In this document: positions 1 to 5,024 of the stretch, piece after piece
How positions within the stretch are numbered: the first letter of the stretch is position 1
Layout: each line of letters begins with the position of its first letter
Source: Desulfurococcaceae archaeon
Lineage (GTDB): Archaea; Thermoproteota; Thermoprotei_A; Sulfolobales; Desulfurococcaceae
Assembly (NCBI GenBank): GCA_020832865.1
Contig: JAJHRJ010000038.1
Location: forward strand, 1 to 5,024
Length of the DNA: 5,024 bases
Direction: 5' to 3'
Notes under the pieces: generated by a model
Seen by the model: the letters and a program-made list of their open reading frames with translations, nothing else
Database searches by the model: none
What the model was told of the DNA's origin: nothing
Made by a program: the position numbers and the translations under genes

Positions 1-1
1 C

Positions 2-1399
2 GAGTGTGAGAACCTCAGAGGTAAGACAACCTACGAGGTTGGAGAAGTATTTCGTGACTATAGTGTCTTGACAATAGGCCCCGCTGGAGAAAACCGCGTT
101 AGGTTTGCTGGAGTATACATAGACTGGAGGAAGAATCCTACTACTAGGCCGGGAGTAGCGGGGCGCGGAGGGCTCGGTGCAGTGCTTGGATCTAAGAACT
201 TAAAGGCAATTGTACTGAAGGGTTGGCTTAGTTTTGAAGACTTAGCTAAGGGAGTAGACAGGAGTATTCAGAGAGAACTCACTAGTAAGTACTTAAAAAT
301 AATAGAGGAAGACGTAATTCCAGGCATTGGAATTGGCGGTAATTTACCTGTGTTTAAAATTTCAGCTGAAGCTAAGATACTTCCAACTAAGAACTTCCAG
401 CTTGGTACACATGAATTGTGGAGAGAATTATCAGATGAAGCATGGAGTAAAATACTCACTAAGAAGTTAACGTGTCCTACGTGCCCAGTGCACTGTGGTA
501 CGACACTCAGAGAGGGAGGCTTCGCGACTGAGAGAATAGAGTATGAAACAGTTGCTATGAATGGCCCTAACATCCTCATCCTGGACAGGAGAGCATTAAT
601 GCTAATAAACAATACACTTAACGCTCTCGGCATGGACACTATTACCGTGGGCAACATACTCGCCTTTATCTCAGAGCTCTCGGAGAGAGGCCTACTAAGA
701 GAGTACAGAGTACTCTGGGGAGATGTAGACATGTACATTAAGATCATATATGACATAGCCTACAGGAGGGGTTTAGGAGACATATTAGCTGAGGGCCTCG
801 CAAGAGCCGCTAAAGCACTTAACGCTGAGGAGTACGCTCTCCACATTAAAGGCTTAGAATTACCAGCCTATGATCCCAGGGGTGTTGTGGGCATGGCTTT
901 AGCCTACGCAACAGCTGATAGAGGTGGTGATCACTTAAGAGCGTGGACTGTTGGAGCAGAAGTGACCTCTAAGCTCACGCTGGAGGAGCTTGTGAACTTA
1001 ACTAAGCACCTACAAGACAGAAACGCCGCGCTGTGGACTCTAATAGCCTGTGACAATATACCCTCAAACGCTATTAGGCCCCCGGATGAAATGATCAGAG
1101 TTTACATTAAGATGCTTAATACCCTAGGCTTCAACTACGATGACGAGGGCTTTCTTAAACTAGGTGAGAGAATATACAACTTAACGAGATTGTTCAACGT
1201 GAGAGAGGGAGTTAGGAGGAGAGATGACACCTTACCGCATAGACTACACGAGCCTAGAGAAGACACTGGCTGGGTTATAACTAGAGAAGACTTCGAGAAA
1301 ATGCTAGACTTATATTACGCTAAGAGAGGCTGGGACTCTCACGGAGTACCACTCAGAGAAACACTTGAGAGACTCGGACTACAGGAGCTCTTAGCGTGA
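2..1399 (+). CDS. AOR-family tungsten aldehyde:ferredoxin oxidoreductase, 5'-truncated by the window edge
   Basis: The frame is open to the left edge, and the first visible residues (GKTTYEVGEVFR) already match the family. The TTG at 68 is therefore internal and the true start lies upstream. 465 residues are visible; by comparison with the second AOR here, about 140-150 N-terminal residues are missing. Numbering from position 2: IGPAGE (25-30) and GRGGLGAVLGSK (54-65) are the conserved pterin-contact region. C158-x2-C161-x3-C165 plus probably C350 would bind the [4Fe-4S] cluster. NALGMD (207-212) is the first DxxGLD-like pterin motif. YET with E182 and GGDH with H311 match the Glu and His near tungsten in Pyrococcus AOR. 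FNVREG and RDDTLP (398-412) are C-terminal family signatures. Oddities are a degenerate second pterin motif before C350 and about seven extra residues before GRGGLG. The family oxidises aldehydes to acids in the cytoplasm, reducing ferredoxin; the substrate cannot be told. A MoaD-like gene follows 69 nt later. Confidence 0.95.
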   Translation, partial: ECENLRGKTTYEVGEVFRDYSVLTIGPAGENRVRFAGVYIDWRKNPTTRPGVAGRGGLGAVLGSKNLKAIVLKGWLSFEDLAKGVDRSIQRELTSKYLKIIEEDVIPGIGIGGNLPVFKISAEAKILPTKNFQLGTHELWRELSDEAWSKILTKKLTCPTCPVHCGTTLREGGFATERIEYETVAMNGPNILILDRRALMLINNTLNALGMDTITVGNILAFISELSERGLLREYRVLWGDVDMYIKIIYDIAYRRGLGDILAEGLARAAKALNAEEYALHIKGLELPAYDPRGVVGMALAYATADRGGDHLRAWTVGAEVTSKLTLEELVNLTKHLQDRNAALWTLIACDNIPSNAIRPPDEMIRVYIKMLNTLGFNYDDEGFLKLGERIYNLTRLFNVREGVRRRDDTLPHRLHEPREDTGWVITREDFEKMLDLYYAKRGWDSHGVPLRETLERLGLQELLA

Positions 1400-1417
1400 G
1401 TATTTAGTCGTCTCCGC

Positions 1418-1456
1418 TTATCTTAAATCCCTGGCTCTTTGTATTATTTATCTTAA
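1418..1456 (+). promoter_or_regulatory. 9-bp direct repeat in the gap before the moaD-like gene
   Basis: TTATCTTAA occurs at 1418-1426 and again at 1448-1456, exactly 30 bp apart, in the 69-nt gap between the first AOR and the moaD-like gene. Both copies are AT-rich and could act as TATA-like elements. The upstream copy would place a start site near 1450, giving a short leader that contains the Shine-Dalgarno site. It could equally be a paired regulator site or chance. The gap is short enough for simple read-through from the AOR gene. Confidence 0.25.
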
Positions 1457-1460
1457 GGTG
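1455..1460 (+). promoter_or_regulatory. Ribosome binding site deciding the moaD-like start
   Basis: AAGGTG matches the archaeal Shine-Dalgarno core (GGAGGTGAT). It lies 8 nt before the ATG at 1469 but only 5 nt before the GTG at 1466, so ATG 1469 is the better start. Confidence 0.6.
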
Positions 1461-1468
1461 TCTCAGTG

Positions 1469-1750
1469 ATGGTTGTAGTGCGCTTTTACGGCATGCTAAG
1501 AGAGATTATTAGTGAGAAATTAGAGGTAGAAGTGCCAAGTAGTGGAGTCTTATTTATTGACCTTGTTAGTGAAATACTGCGAAAATATCCAGCTTTAGGC
1601 GAGTACATTGCAATGAATGAGAAAGGTGTTGAAGTGAGAGGGATCACTATACTAGTTAATGGGAGACACATAGTATTCCTAGGCGGAGATAAAGCTGTAA
1701 TAAGGAGTGGAGATGTTATTGACGTCTTACCACCACTACACGGCGGTTAA
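1469..1750 (+). CDS. moaD: MoaD-like ubiquitin-fold sulfur carrier, 93 aa
   Basis: This small beta-grasp sulfur carrier of the molybdopterin/tungstopterin pathway acts in the cytoplasm. In the family, the C-terminal Gly is adenylated by an E1-like enzyme (MoeB/UbaA type) and becomes a thiocarboxylate. With MoaE it supplies the dithiolene sulfurs of the pterin. Visible family features are the first strand VVVRFYGMLRE (2-12), a helix around LVSEILRKYPAL (32-43), the ILVNGRHI strand-turn (61-68), and the tail SGDVIDVLPPLHGG (80-93) ending in Gly-Gly. The length is normal for MoaD. I chose ATG 1469 over the adjacent GTG 1466 because of the AAGGTG spacing. It follows an AOR gene and precedes another, so a role in making the tungsten cofactor for the neighbouring enzyme is likely. 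A SAMP-like protein modifier role cannot be excluded. No MoaE, MoeB or MoaA is visible in the window. Confidence 0.9.
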   Translation: MVVVRFYGMLREIISEKLEVEVPSSGVLFIDLVSEILRKYPALGEYIAMNEKGVEVRGITILVNGRHIVFLGGDKAVIRSGDVIDVLPPLHGG

Positions 1751-1754
1751 TAAG

Positions 1755-1778
1755 TGCTCACAAAAATCATTGTGATCA
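1755..1778. repeat. Imperfect 24-nt palindrome, possible operator or hairpin
   Basis: Arms of 9 nt with 8 complementary pairs flank a 6-nt centre. The inner six pairs are perfect: TCACAA (1758-1763) against TTGTGA (1770-1775). It begins 4 nt after the moaD-like stop and ends about 87 nt before the next AOR start. The dyad form would suit a dimeric helix-turn-helix regulator; a transcript hairpin ending the first unit is the alternative. Confidence 0.35.
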
Positions 1779-1790
1779 AGTTTAATGTAA

Positions 1791-1840
1791 CCCTCTCTTA
1801 CCGCGCCTTCTAATACCCTTCAATATTTCCTCCTACTACT
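1791..1840 (+). terminator. Pyrimidine-rich tract, possible termination region
   Basis: By direct count, 39 of 50 bases are C or T and only 2 are G, in the gap between the moaD-like gene and the second AOR. Archaeal transcription often ends in pyrimidine/T-rich runs without a strong hairpin. The T runs here are short (three at most), so the call is weak. The same interval includes an AT-rich patch (CAATATTT, 1821-1828) that could be a TATA element for the next gene, with a start near 1850. Confidence 0.25.
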
Positions 1841-1853
1841 TGTAGTTTAAAGC

Positions 1854-1858
1854 GGGTG
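1854..1858 (+). promoter_or_regulatory. Ribosome binding site of the second AOR
   Basis: GGGTG lies 7 nt before the ATG at 1866. This spacing supports that start, which also gives the expected AOR N-terminus (GKWLRVNLST). Confidence 0.5.
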
Positions 1859-1865
1859 TTAAGAC

Positions 1866-3767
1866 ATGCCCTACGGGTTTACTGGTAAGTGGCTTAGAGT
1901 TAACCTCTCAACTAGGAGTATTAGAGTTGAAGAAGTAACTGAGGAGTTGTACAAAGAGTATCTTGGTGGGCGTGGACTAGTCGCCTATATACTGTTCAGG
2001 GAGCTAGTGCCCCACATAGATCCTCTTAGCCCAGAGAACAAACTAGTCTTCGCTACTAGTATTATTACGGGCGTCCCAGTTCCCGGCGTTAATAGGATAG
2101 TCGTGGGAGCTAAGTCCCCGCTGACTGGTACATACTGCGAGTCTGAGGCTGGAGGGTACTTCGCACCTGAGCTTAAATATGCTGGCTTTGACGTGGTAAT
2201 TATCGAGGGGATTTCCGAGAGACCTGTTTACCTGTGGATTAAAGATGGGCAAGCAGATCTTAGAGACGCCTCGCACCATTGGGGTAAGTTAACTAAAAAC
2301 ACCACTGAGGAGATCAGGAGAGAGCTAGGTGAGCCTCTGGCTAGAGTAGCGTGTATTGGCCCCGCTGGAGAGAGACTAGTGAGATTTGCTAATATAATGT
2401 TTGATTACAGGTACGCAGCTGGAAGAGGTGGATTAGGAGCTGTTATGGGCTCCAAGAGGCTTAAAGCCGTCGTTGTTAAGGCCTCAAAGAGGACCGTGAA
2501 GTTCTACGACCAGAAGAAGCTCGTAGAGATCGCTAAGTGGTTTTACGAGAACTGGAGAAAACAGCCTGGCGCCGTGTCGAGGAGCACGTATGGCACAGCT
2601 GAGCTTGTAGTGCCACTCAACAAGGATGGCACACTGCCTACACTTAACTTTAAAGGTGGTAGCTTTGAGTATGCTAGTGAAATAAGCGGTGAGGCTTTAA
2701 ACAAGACTATTCTCACTGGGAGGTCTACTTGCTTCGCATGCGCTATTAAGTGTAAACCAGACGTTAAGGCTAAATACCCCTATGAGACAGACCCGTCTTA
2801 CGGTGGACCCGAGTATGAGACTATAGCGGCTTTTGGCTCACTCAGCGGTGTAAGCGACTTGAACGCTATAGCCTATGCTAACCAGGTTTGTAATGCTTAC
2901 GGAGTAGACACTATTAGCACAGGCGTAGTAATAGCTTTTGCAATAGAGCTCTTTGAGAAGGGTATTATAAGTGAGAAAGACACTAATGGCTTAATACTCA
3001 AATTCGGAGACCCTGAGGCGGTATTGAGGCTATTACACATGATAGTGAATCGCGAAGGCTTCGGAGATATACTAGCAGAGGGTGTTAAGAGAGCTGCTGA
3101 GATTATTGGTGGTCAAGCCGTGAAGTACGCAATGCACGTCAAGGGCCGTGAGATCCCTATGCACGAGCCGAGAGGTAAAGTTGGAGTGGGCTTAGCATAC
3201 GCGCTCTCACCTATAGGAGCGGATCACTTGCAGTCCCCCCATGATCCATCGTTTGAGAGGATAGCTGAGCATCTCGTAGCTCTAGGTGTAACTAGGCCTG
3301 TTAGTAGACTAGACTTAAGTCATGAGAAGGTTCGCGTAGTATACTATGGAATGCTCTGGTGGAGTTTACTAGACTGCCTCGGGATATGTAAGTTTACGTT
3401 TACACCTCACTCAGCCGGTGTCTACACTCCTAATCACCTAGTTGAAGTAGTAAACGCGGCCACGGGCTGGAATGTTAGCCTGTGGACGCTGCTAAAAGCC
3501 AGTGAGAGAGCACTCAATCTCACTAGGGCTTTCAATGTACGTGAAGGTTTTACTAGTAGAGACGACACTCTACCTGAGAGGTTCTTTGAGGAATTAGAGT
3601 TCGGAGCTAGAAGAGGTCAGAGAATAGACCGCGAAATGTTTACAAGGGCTATTAAGCTCTTCTATAAAATAGCGGGGTGGAATGATGAGGGAAAACCCAC
3701 TATTGCTAAGCTCTACGAGCTAGGATTAGACTACGTTGTCAGGGAGCTTTACGGTGATGAGAGTTAG
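1866..3767 (+). CDS. Aldehyde:ferredoxin oxidoreductase (AOR family), complete, 633 aa
   Basis: This is a full-length cytoplasmic tungsto-bispterin enzyme that should oxidise an aldehyde to its acid and pass electrons to ferredoxin; the substrate is not predictable. The N-terminal AOR domain spans about residues 4-205: GKWLRVNLSTRSIRVEEV, GGRGL (34-38), PGVNR (73-77), IGPAGE (164-169) and GRGGLGAVMGSK (186-197). The C-terminal AOR domains follow. C289-x2-C292-x3-C296 and C508 bind the [4Fe-4S] cluster. NAYGVD (343-348) and DCLGIC (503-508) are the two DxxGLD/C pterin motifs. E318 in EYET and H454 in GADH match the catalytic Glu and His of Pyrococcus AOR. FNVREGF and RDDTLPERF close the protein. 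Cysteine numbering is within one residue of Pyrococcus AOR for the first three ligands. The length is slightly above the usual 600-620. The SPIGADHLQSPHD context differs from the other AOR here, so the two are distinct subtypes. The next gene, a MoaD/ThiS-like carrier, overlaps its end by 11 nt, indicating one operon. Which named paralogue (AOR, FOR, GOR, WOR4, WOR5) it is remains open. Confidence 0.96.
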   Translation: MPYGFTGKWLRVNLSTRSIRVEEVTEELYKEYLGGRGLVAYILFRELVPHIDPLSPENKLVFATSIITGVPVPGVNRIVVGAKSPLTGTYCESEAGGYFAPELKYAGFDVVIIEGISERPVYLWIKDGQADLRDASHHWGKLTKNTTEEIRRELGEPLARVACIGPAGERLVRFANIMFDYRYAAGRGGLGAVMGSKRLKAVVVKASKRTVKFYDQKKLVEIAKWFYENWRKQPGAVSRSTYGTAELVVPLNKDGTLPTLNFKGGSFEYASEISGEALNKTILTGRSTCFACAIKCKPDVKAKYPYETDPSYGGPEYETIAAFGSLSGVSDLNAIAYANQVCNAYGVDTISTGVVIAFAIELFEKGIISEKDTNGLILKFGDPEAVLRLLHMIVNREGFGDILAEGVKRAAEIIGGQAVKYAMHVKGREIPMHEPRGKVGVGLAYALSPIGADHLQSPHDPSFERIAEHLVALGVTRPVSRLDLSHEKVRVVYYGMLWWSLLDCLGICKFTFTPHSAGVYTPNHLVEVVNAATGWNVSLWTLLKASERALNLTRAFNVREGFTSRDDTLPERFFEELEFGARRGQRIDREMFTRAIKLFYKIAGWNDEGKPTIAKLYELGLDYVVRELYGDES

Positions 3768-4035
3768 AGTAAAGTACATCTCAGAGCTACTCATGTCAGT
3801 TACTAATACTAGTGAAGAAGAGTTCACAGTAAGTGATTGTACAACGCTAAGAGACCTCTTAGAGGCCATTACGCGTATACACGGAGTGAAACTCAGAGAG
3901 TGGATTTTTAACGAGAAAGGGGAATTAAGCGGAAATGTTCTTATAATTGTTAATGGAGAACTCACGTTAAAGCTAAATAGAAAACTACAACACGGAGATA
4001 CAGTAATCTTAACAATACCATTCGATGGAGGATAA
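3757..4035 (+). CDS. Divergent MoaD/ThiS-like sulfur carrier, 92 aa
   Basis: This is a second small beta-grasp protein ending in Gly-Gly (IPFDGG). Family signs are a first strand MRVRVKYISELL, a helix TLRDLLEAITRIHG (30-43), the VLIIVNGE strand-turn (61-68), and the tail QHGDTVILTIPFDGG (78-92). It fits a thiocarboxylate sulfur donor for pterin cofactor assembly, but it lacks the PPxxGG ending of classical MoaD, which its neighbour at 1469-1750 has. ATG 3757 is preferred. The GTG at 3754 is directly adjacent, and a TTG at 3736 would add seven residues before the first strand and overlap the AOR further. AGGGAG (3741-3746) lies 10 nt upstream as a possible ribosome site. The 11-nt overlap with the AOR stop implies co-transcription and probably coupled translation. 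The likely role is serving the second AOR's cofactor; a SAMP-like protein tag or a thiamine/tRNA sulfur carrier are alternatives. Confidence 0.85.
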   Translation: MRVRVKYISELLMSVTNTSEEEFTVSDCTTLRDLLEAITRIHGVKLREWIFNEKGELSGNVLIIVNGELTLKLNRKLQHGDTVILTIPFDGG

Positions 4036-4207
4036 GAGAATTAAGTCTAGTGTAATTAGAGTCTTTAAACTCACCACGCGCCTTATACTTCTTATGATTA
4101 TAAGGTTTAAGCTTAAAACAGATGTTTTCTCACTAAGCTCCTACTATAATCCTTTTATACCAGGGGTACCTGATATAGATTACTATGTGATGAGGTATGA
4201 GTCGTAA
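4025..4207 (+). CDS. Possible small basic/hydrophobic protein, 60 aa, doubtful
   Basis: I do not recognise this ORF. It starts at an ATG overlapping the MoaD-like stop by 11 nt and ends 11 nt into the membrane-protein gene. The product is basic in the first half, with a hydrophobic stretch (LILLMIIRF, 20-28) too short and charged-flanked to be a clear membrane segment. The second half is Tyr/Pro/Asp-rich (YYNPFIPGVPDIDYY). Codon choice (AGA, AGG, ATA, CTT) is compatible with the neighbours. Against it: no Shine-Dalgarno before the start, no known motif, and several palindromes and a TATA-like element in the same DNA that suggest an intergenic regulatory region. For it: the overlaps of equal length at both ends. 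Confidence 0.25.
   Translation: MEDKRIKSSVIRVFKLTTRLILLMIIRFKLKTDVFSLSSYYNPFIPGVPDIDYYVMRYES
4081..4128. repeat. Cluster of three palindromes
   Basis: Three inverted repeats sit close together: CCTTAT (4081-4086) with ATAAGG (4100-4105), the latter also pairing as ATAAG with CTTAT at 4091-4095; a perfect 12-bp palindrome TTTAAGCTTAAA (4106-4117); and AAAAC (4115-4119) with GTTTT (4124-4128). They lie downstream of the second AOR-MoaD unit and upstream of the membrane-protein gene. They may be binding sites or transcript hairpins; AT-richness raises the chance of coincidence. Confidence 0.3.
4151..4160 (+). promoter_or_regulatory. Candidate TATA box for the membrane-protein gene
   Basis: CCTTTTATAC resembles the crenarchaeal TATA element. 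A start site about 25 nt downstream would fall near 4180-4185, giving a leader of roughly 12-17 nt before ATG 4197. GTGAT (4187-4191) would then be a correctly spaced ribosome site. If the 60-residue ORF is real, this site lies inside it. Confidence 0.35.
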
Positions 4208-4973
4208 TTCTACAGAGGTGATTAGAGAGGGTATATCTAGGCTATATCAATATTTAACCACTATTGTCATCTCAGCAACGATCTCTATTGTTATAATTTT
4301 AATTTTAATTTACTATCTAGAATTCTGCTTAAAAACAGCTACACCTGTAAATTTGCTCTCAGTTCTCGCCTGCGTTGTTATTACTTTTATTGCGTGGTTT
4401 ATACCACAGCTACTCTACTATGATGCTATAGATACCTTGGTGAAGTGGAGTAATAGGTTTATTCTATATAGGTACCTTATATTCATGTACATAGTAATTC
4501 TAGTTTCACAAAAAGCACTATTAGCCTATCAAGCTTGCAGTGTAATCAGTGAGTACAATACATCCCTCACGTCAGAGTCTACAACTACAAAAGTAGTCAT
4601 TGATATTCTCACGCCATTTGAGTTTAGTAGCACCTACGAATTTATAGTAAGCTGTATTTTCAATATAGCTTTATTTGGAGTTTTCATCGCTATTAGAGAT
4701 GAATTTGAGCATTTACAAGTAGATAATTCAAAGTCAAAAAAGCCGGGAATTTGTGAGGCGAGAGAATCAACAATGTACTTGAGAATCTCACAAGGTCATC
4801 TCCTTATAGGAGCATTATTTGCATATATCCACTACTTAAACAACAGGTTCTCTGGAATACTAGTACTAGGGATTGGAATCGTACTAATTATCATCGGTGC
4901 TTTTAAAACAATGGATGTGCTTTTTGACATGGAAAAGTACATTAGAACAACTCAGACTAAGCAAAAAATCTAG
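4197..4973 (+). CDS. Uncharacterised membrane protein with about six transmembrane segments, 258 aa
   Basis: I recognise no family. Hydrophobic segments are near residues 20-42, 52-74, 89-113, 148-166, 199-213 and 218-236. The N-terminus is short and polar. The loop at 114-147 is Ser/Thr-rich (NTSLTSESTTT) with an N-glycosylation sequon at N121, suggesting it faces outside. The loop at 167-198 is charged and contains Lys/Ser-rich DNSKSKKPG, consistent with the cytoplasm, as is the basic tail (TTQTKQKI). ATG 4197 is the earliest in-frame start because a TGA stop lies at 4191-4193. GTGAT at 4187-4191 is five bases upstream; GAGGT directly touches the ATG and is too close to serve. GAGGTG at 4215-4220 is internal and has no suitable start after it except GTG 4218, which overlaps it. 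No catalytic or transport motif is visible. A link with the AOR operon is not shown, and its own TATA-like site argues for separate transcription. Confidence 0.75.
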   Translation: MSRNSTEVIREGISRLYQYLTTIVISATISIVIILILIYYLEFCLKTATPVNLLSVLACVVITFIAWFIPQLLYYDAIDTLVKWSNRFILYRYLIFMYIVILVSQKALLAYQACSVISEYNTSLTSESTTTKVVIDILTPFEFSSTYEFIVSCIFNIALFGVFIAIRDEFEHLQVDNSKSKKPGICEARESTMYLRISQGHLLIGALFAYIHYLNNRFSGILVLGIGIVLIIIGAFKTMDVLFDMEKYIRTTQTKQKI

Positions 4974-4989
4974 TTGTAATCTCATGTAA

Positions 4990-5010
4990 TTTTTCAAAGA
5001 AAACTCTTTG
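4990..5010 (+). terminator. T-run and small hairpin after the membrane-protein gene
   Basis: TTTTT (4990-4994) is followed by a perfect 6-bp stem, CAAAGA (4995-5000) and TCTTTG (5005-5010), with a 4-nt loop. It lies 16 nt after the stop. The T-run alone fits archaeal termination; the hairpin is weak in GC and may be incidental. The last 14 bases of the window show no gene. Confidence 0.35.
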
Positions 5011-5024
5011 TTAACAGTTAGAAG

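Noticed and set aside
68..70. TTG as the start of the first AOR
   Set aside because: The frame is open upstream to the window edge and the residues before it match the AOR family, so the gene begins outside the window.
706..717. Perfect 12-bp palindrome CAGAGTACTCTG
   Set aside because: It lies inside the first AOR coding sequence, in a run of AGAG-rich codons, and is best explained by codon content.
1846..1851. TTTAAA as TATA box of the second AOR
   Set aside because: It is only 14 nt before the ATG, so transcription would start inside the gene, yet the N-terminus beginning at that ATG is the conserved family start.
3754..3760. GTGATGA here and at 4187-4193 as C boxes of C/D guide RNAs
   Set aside because: No CTGA D box at a suitable distance was seen at either place; both fit start-codon or ribosome-site sequence.
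3726..3965. Minus-strand open frames, here and at 268-756, 1486-1671 and 2043-2279
   Set aside because: They lie opposite well supported genes, have no recognisable domain, and are mirror frames of those genes.
4215..4220. GAGGTG as evidence for a later start of the membrane protein
   Set aside because: No in-frame ATG, GTG or TTG follows at ribosome-site spacing, so it cannot direct a start in this frame.

Overview
The window looks like a stretch of a hyperthermophilic archaeon, most likely a crenarchaeon (Thermoprotei). This is inferred from AGA/AGG-dominated arginine codons, abundant ATA isoleucine codons, GGTG/GAGGT-type Shine-Dalgarno sequences, tightly packed same-strand genes, and the gene content. 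I cannot name a genus. All supported genes are on the + strand.

Layout: (1) positions 2-1399 hold the C-terminal three quarters of an aldehyde:ferredoxin oxidoreductase (AOR) family tungsto-pterin enzyme whose start lies before the window. (2) A 69-nt gap contains a 9-bp direct repeat and a Shine-Dalgarno site. (3) Positions 1469-1750 encode a MoaD-like ubiquitin-fold sulfur carrier ending in Gly-Gly. (4) A gap of about 115 nt holds an imperfect 24-nt palindrome and a pyrimidine-rich tract, probably an operon boundary. (5) Positions 1866-3767 encode a complete 633-residue AOR-family enzyme. (6) Positions 3757-4035 encode a second, divergent MoaD/ThiS-like carrier that overlaps it by 11 nt. 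(7) Positions 4036-4196 are AT-rich, contain clustered palindromes and a possible TATA box, and may hide a 60-residue ORF. (8) Positions 4197-4973 encode an unrecognised protein with about six membrane segments, followed by a small hairpin.

Functional reading: AOR enzymes hold a tungsten (rarely molybdenum) bis-pyranopterin centre and a [4Fe-4S] cluster, and oxidise aldehydes to acids with ferredoxin as electron acceptor. MoaD-type proteins deliver, as a C-terminal thiocarboxylate, the sulfur that becomes the dithiolene of the pterin. The window therefore shows the same two-gene unit twice in tandem: an AOR followed by a small Gly-Gly sulfur carrier. The two AORs differ in active-site signature and are not recent copies of each other. 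Each may be paired with its own carrier, but that is inference. The membrane protein has no visible functional link to the AOR units. No mobile element, CRISPR array, tRNA or rRNA was seen.
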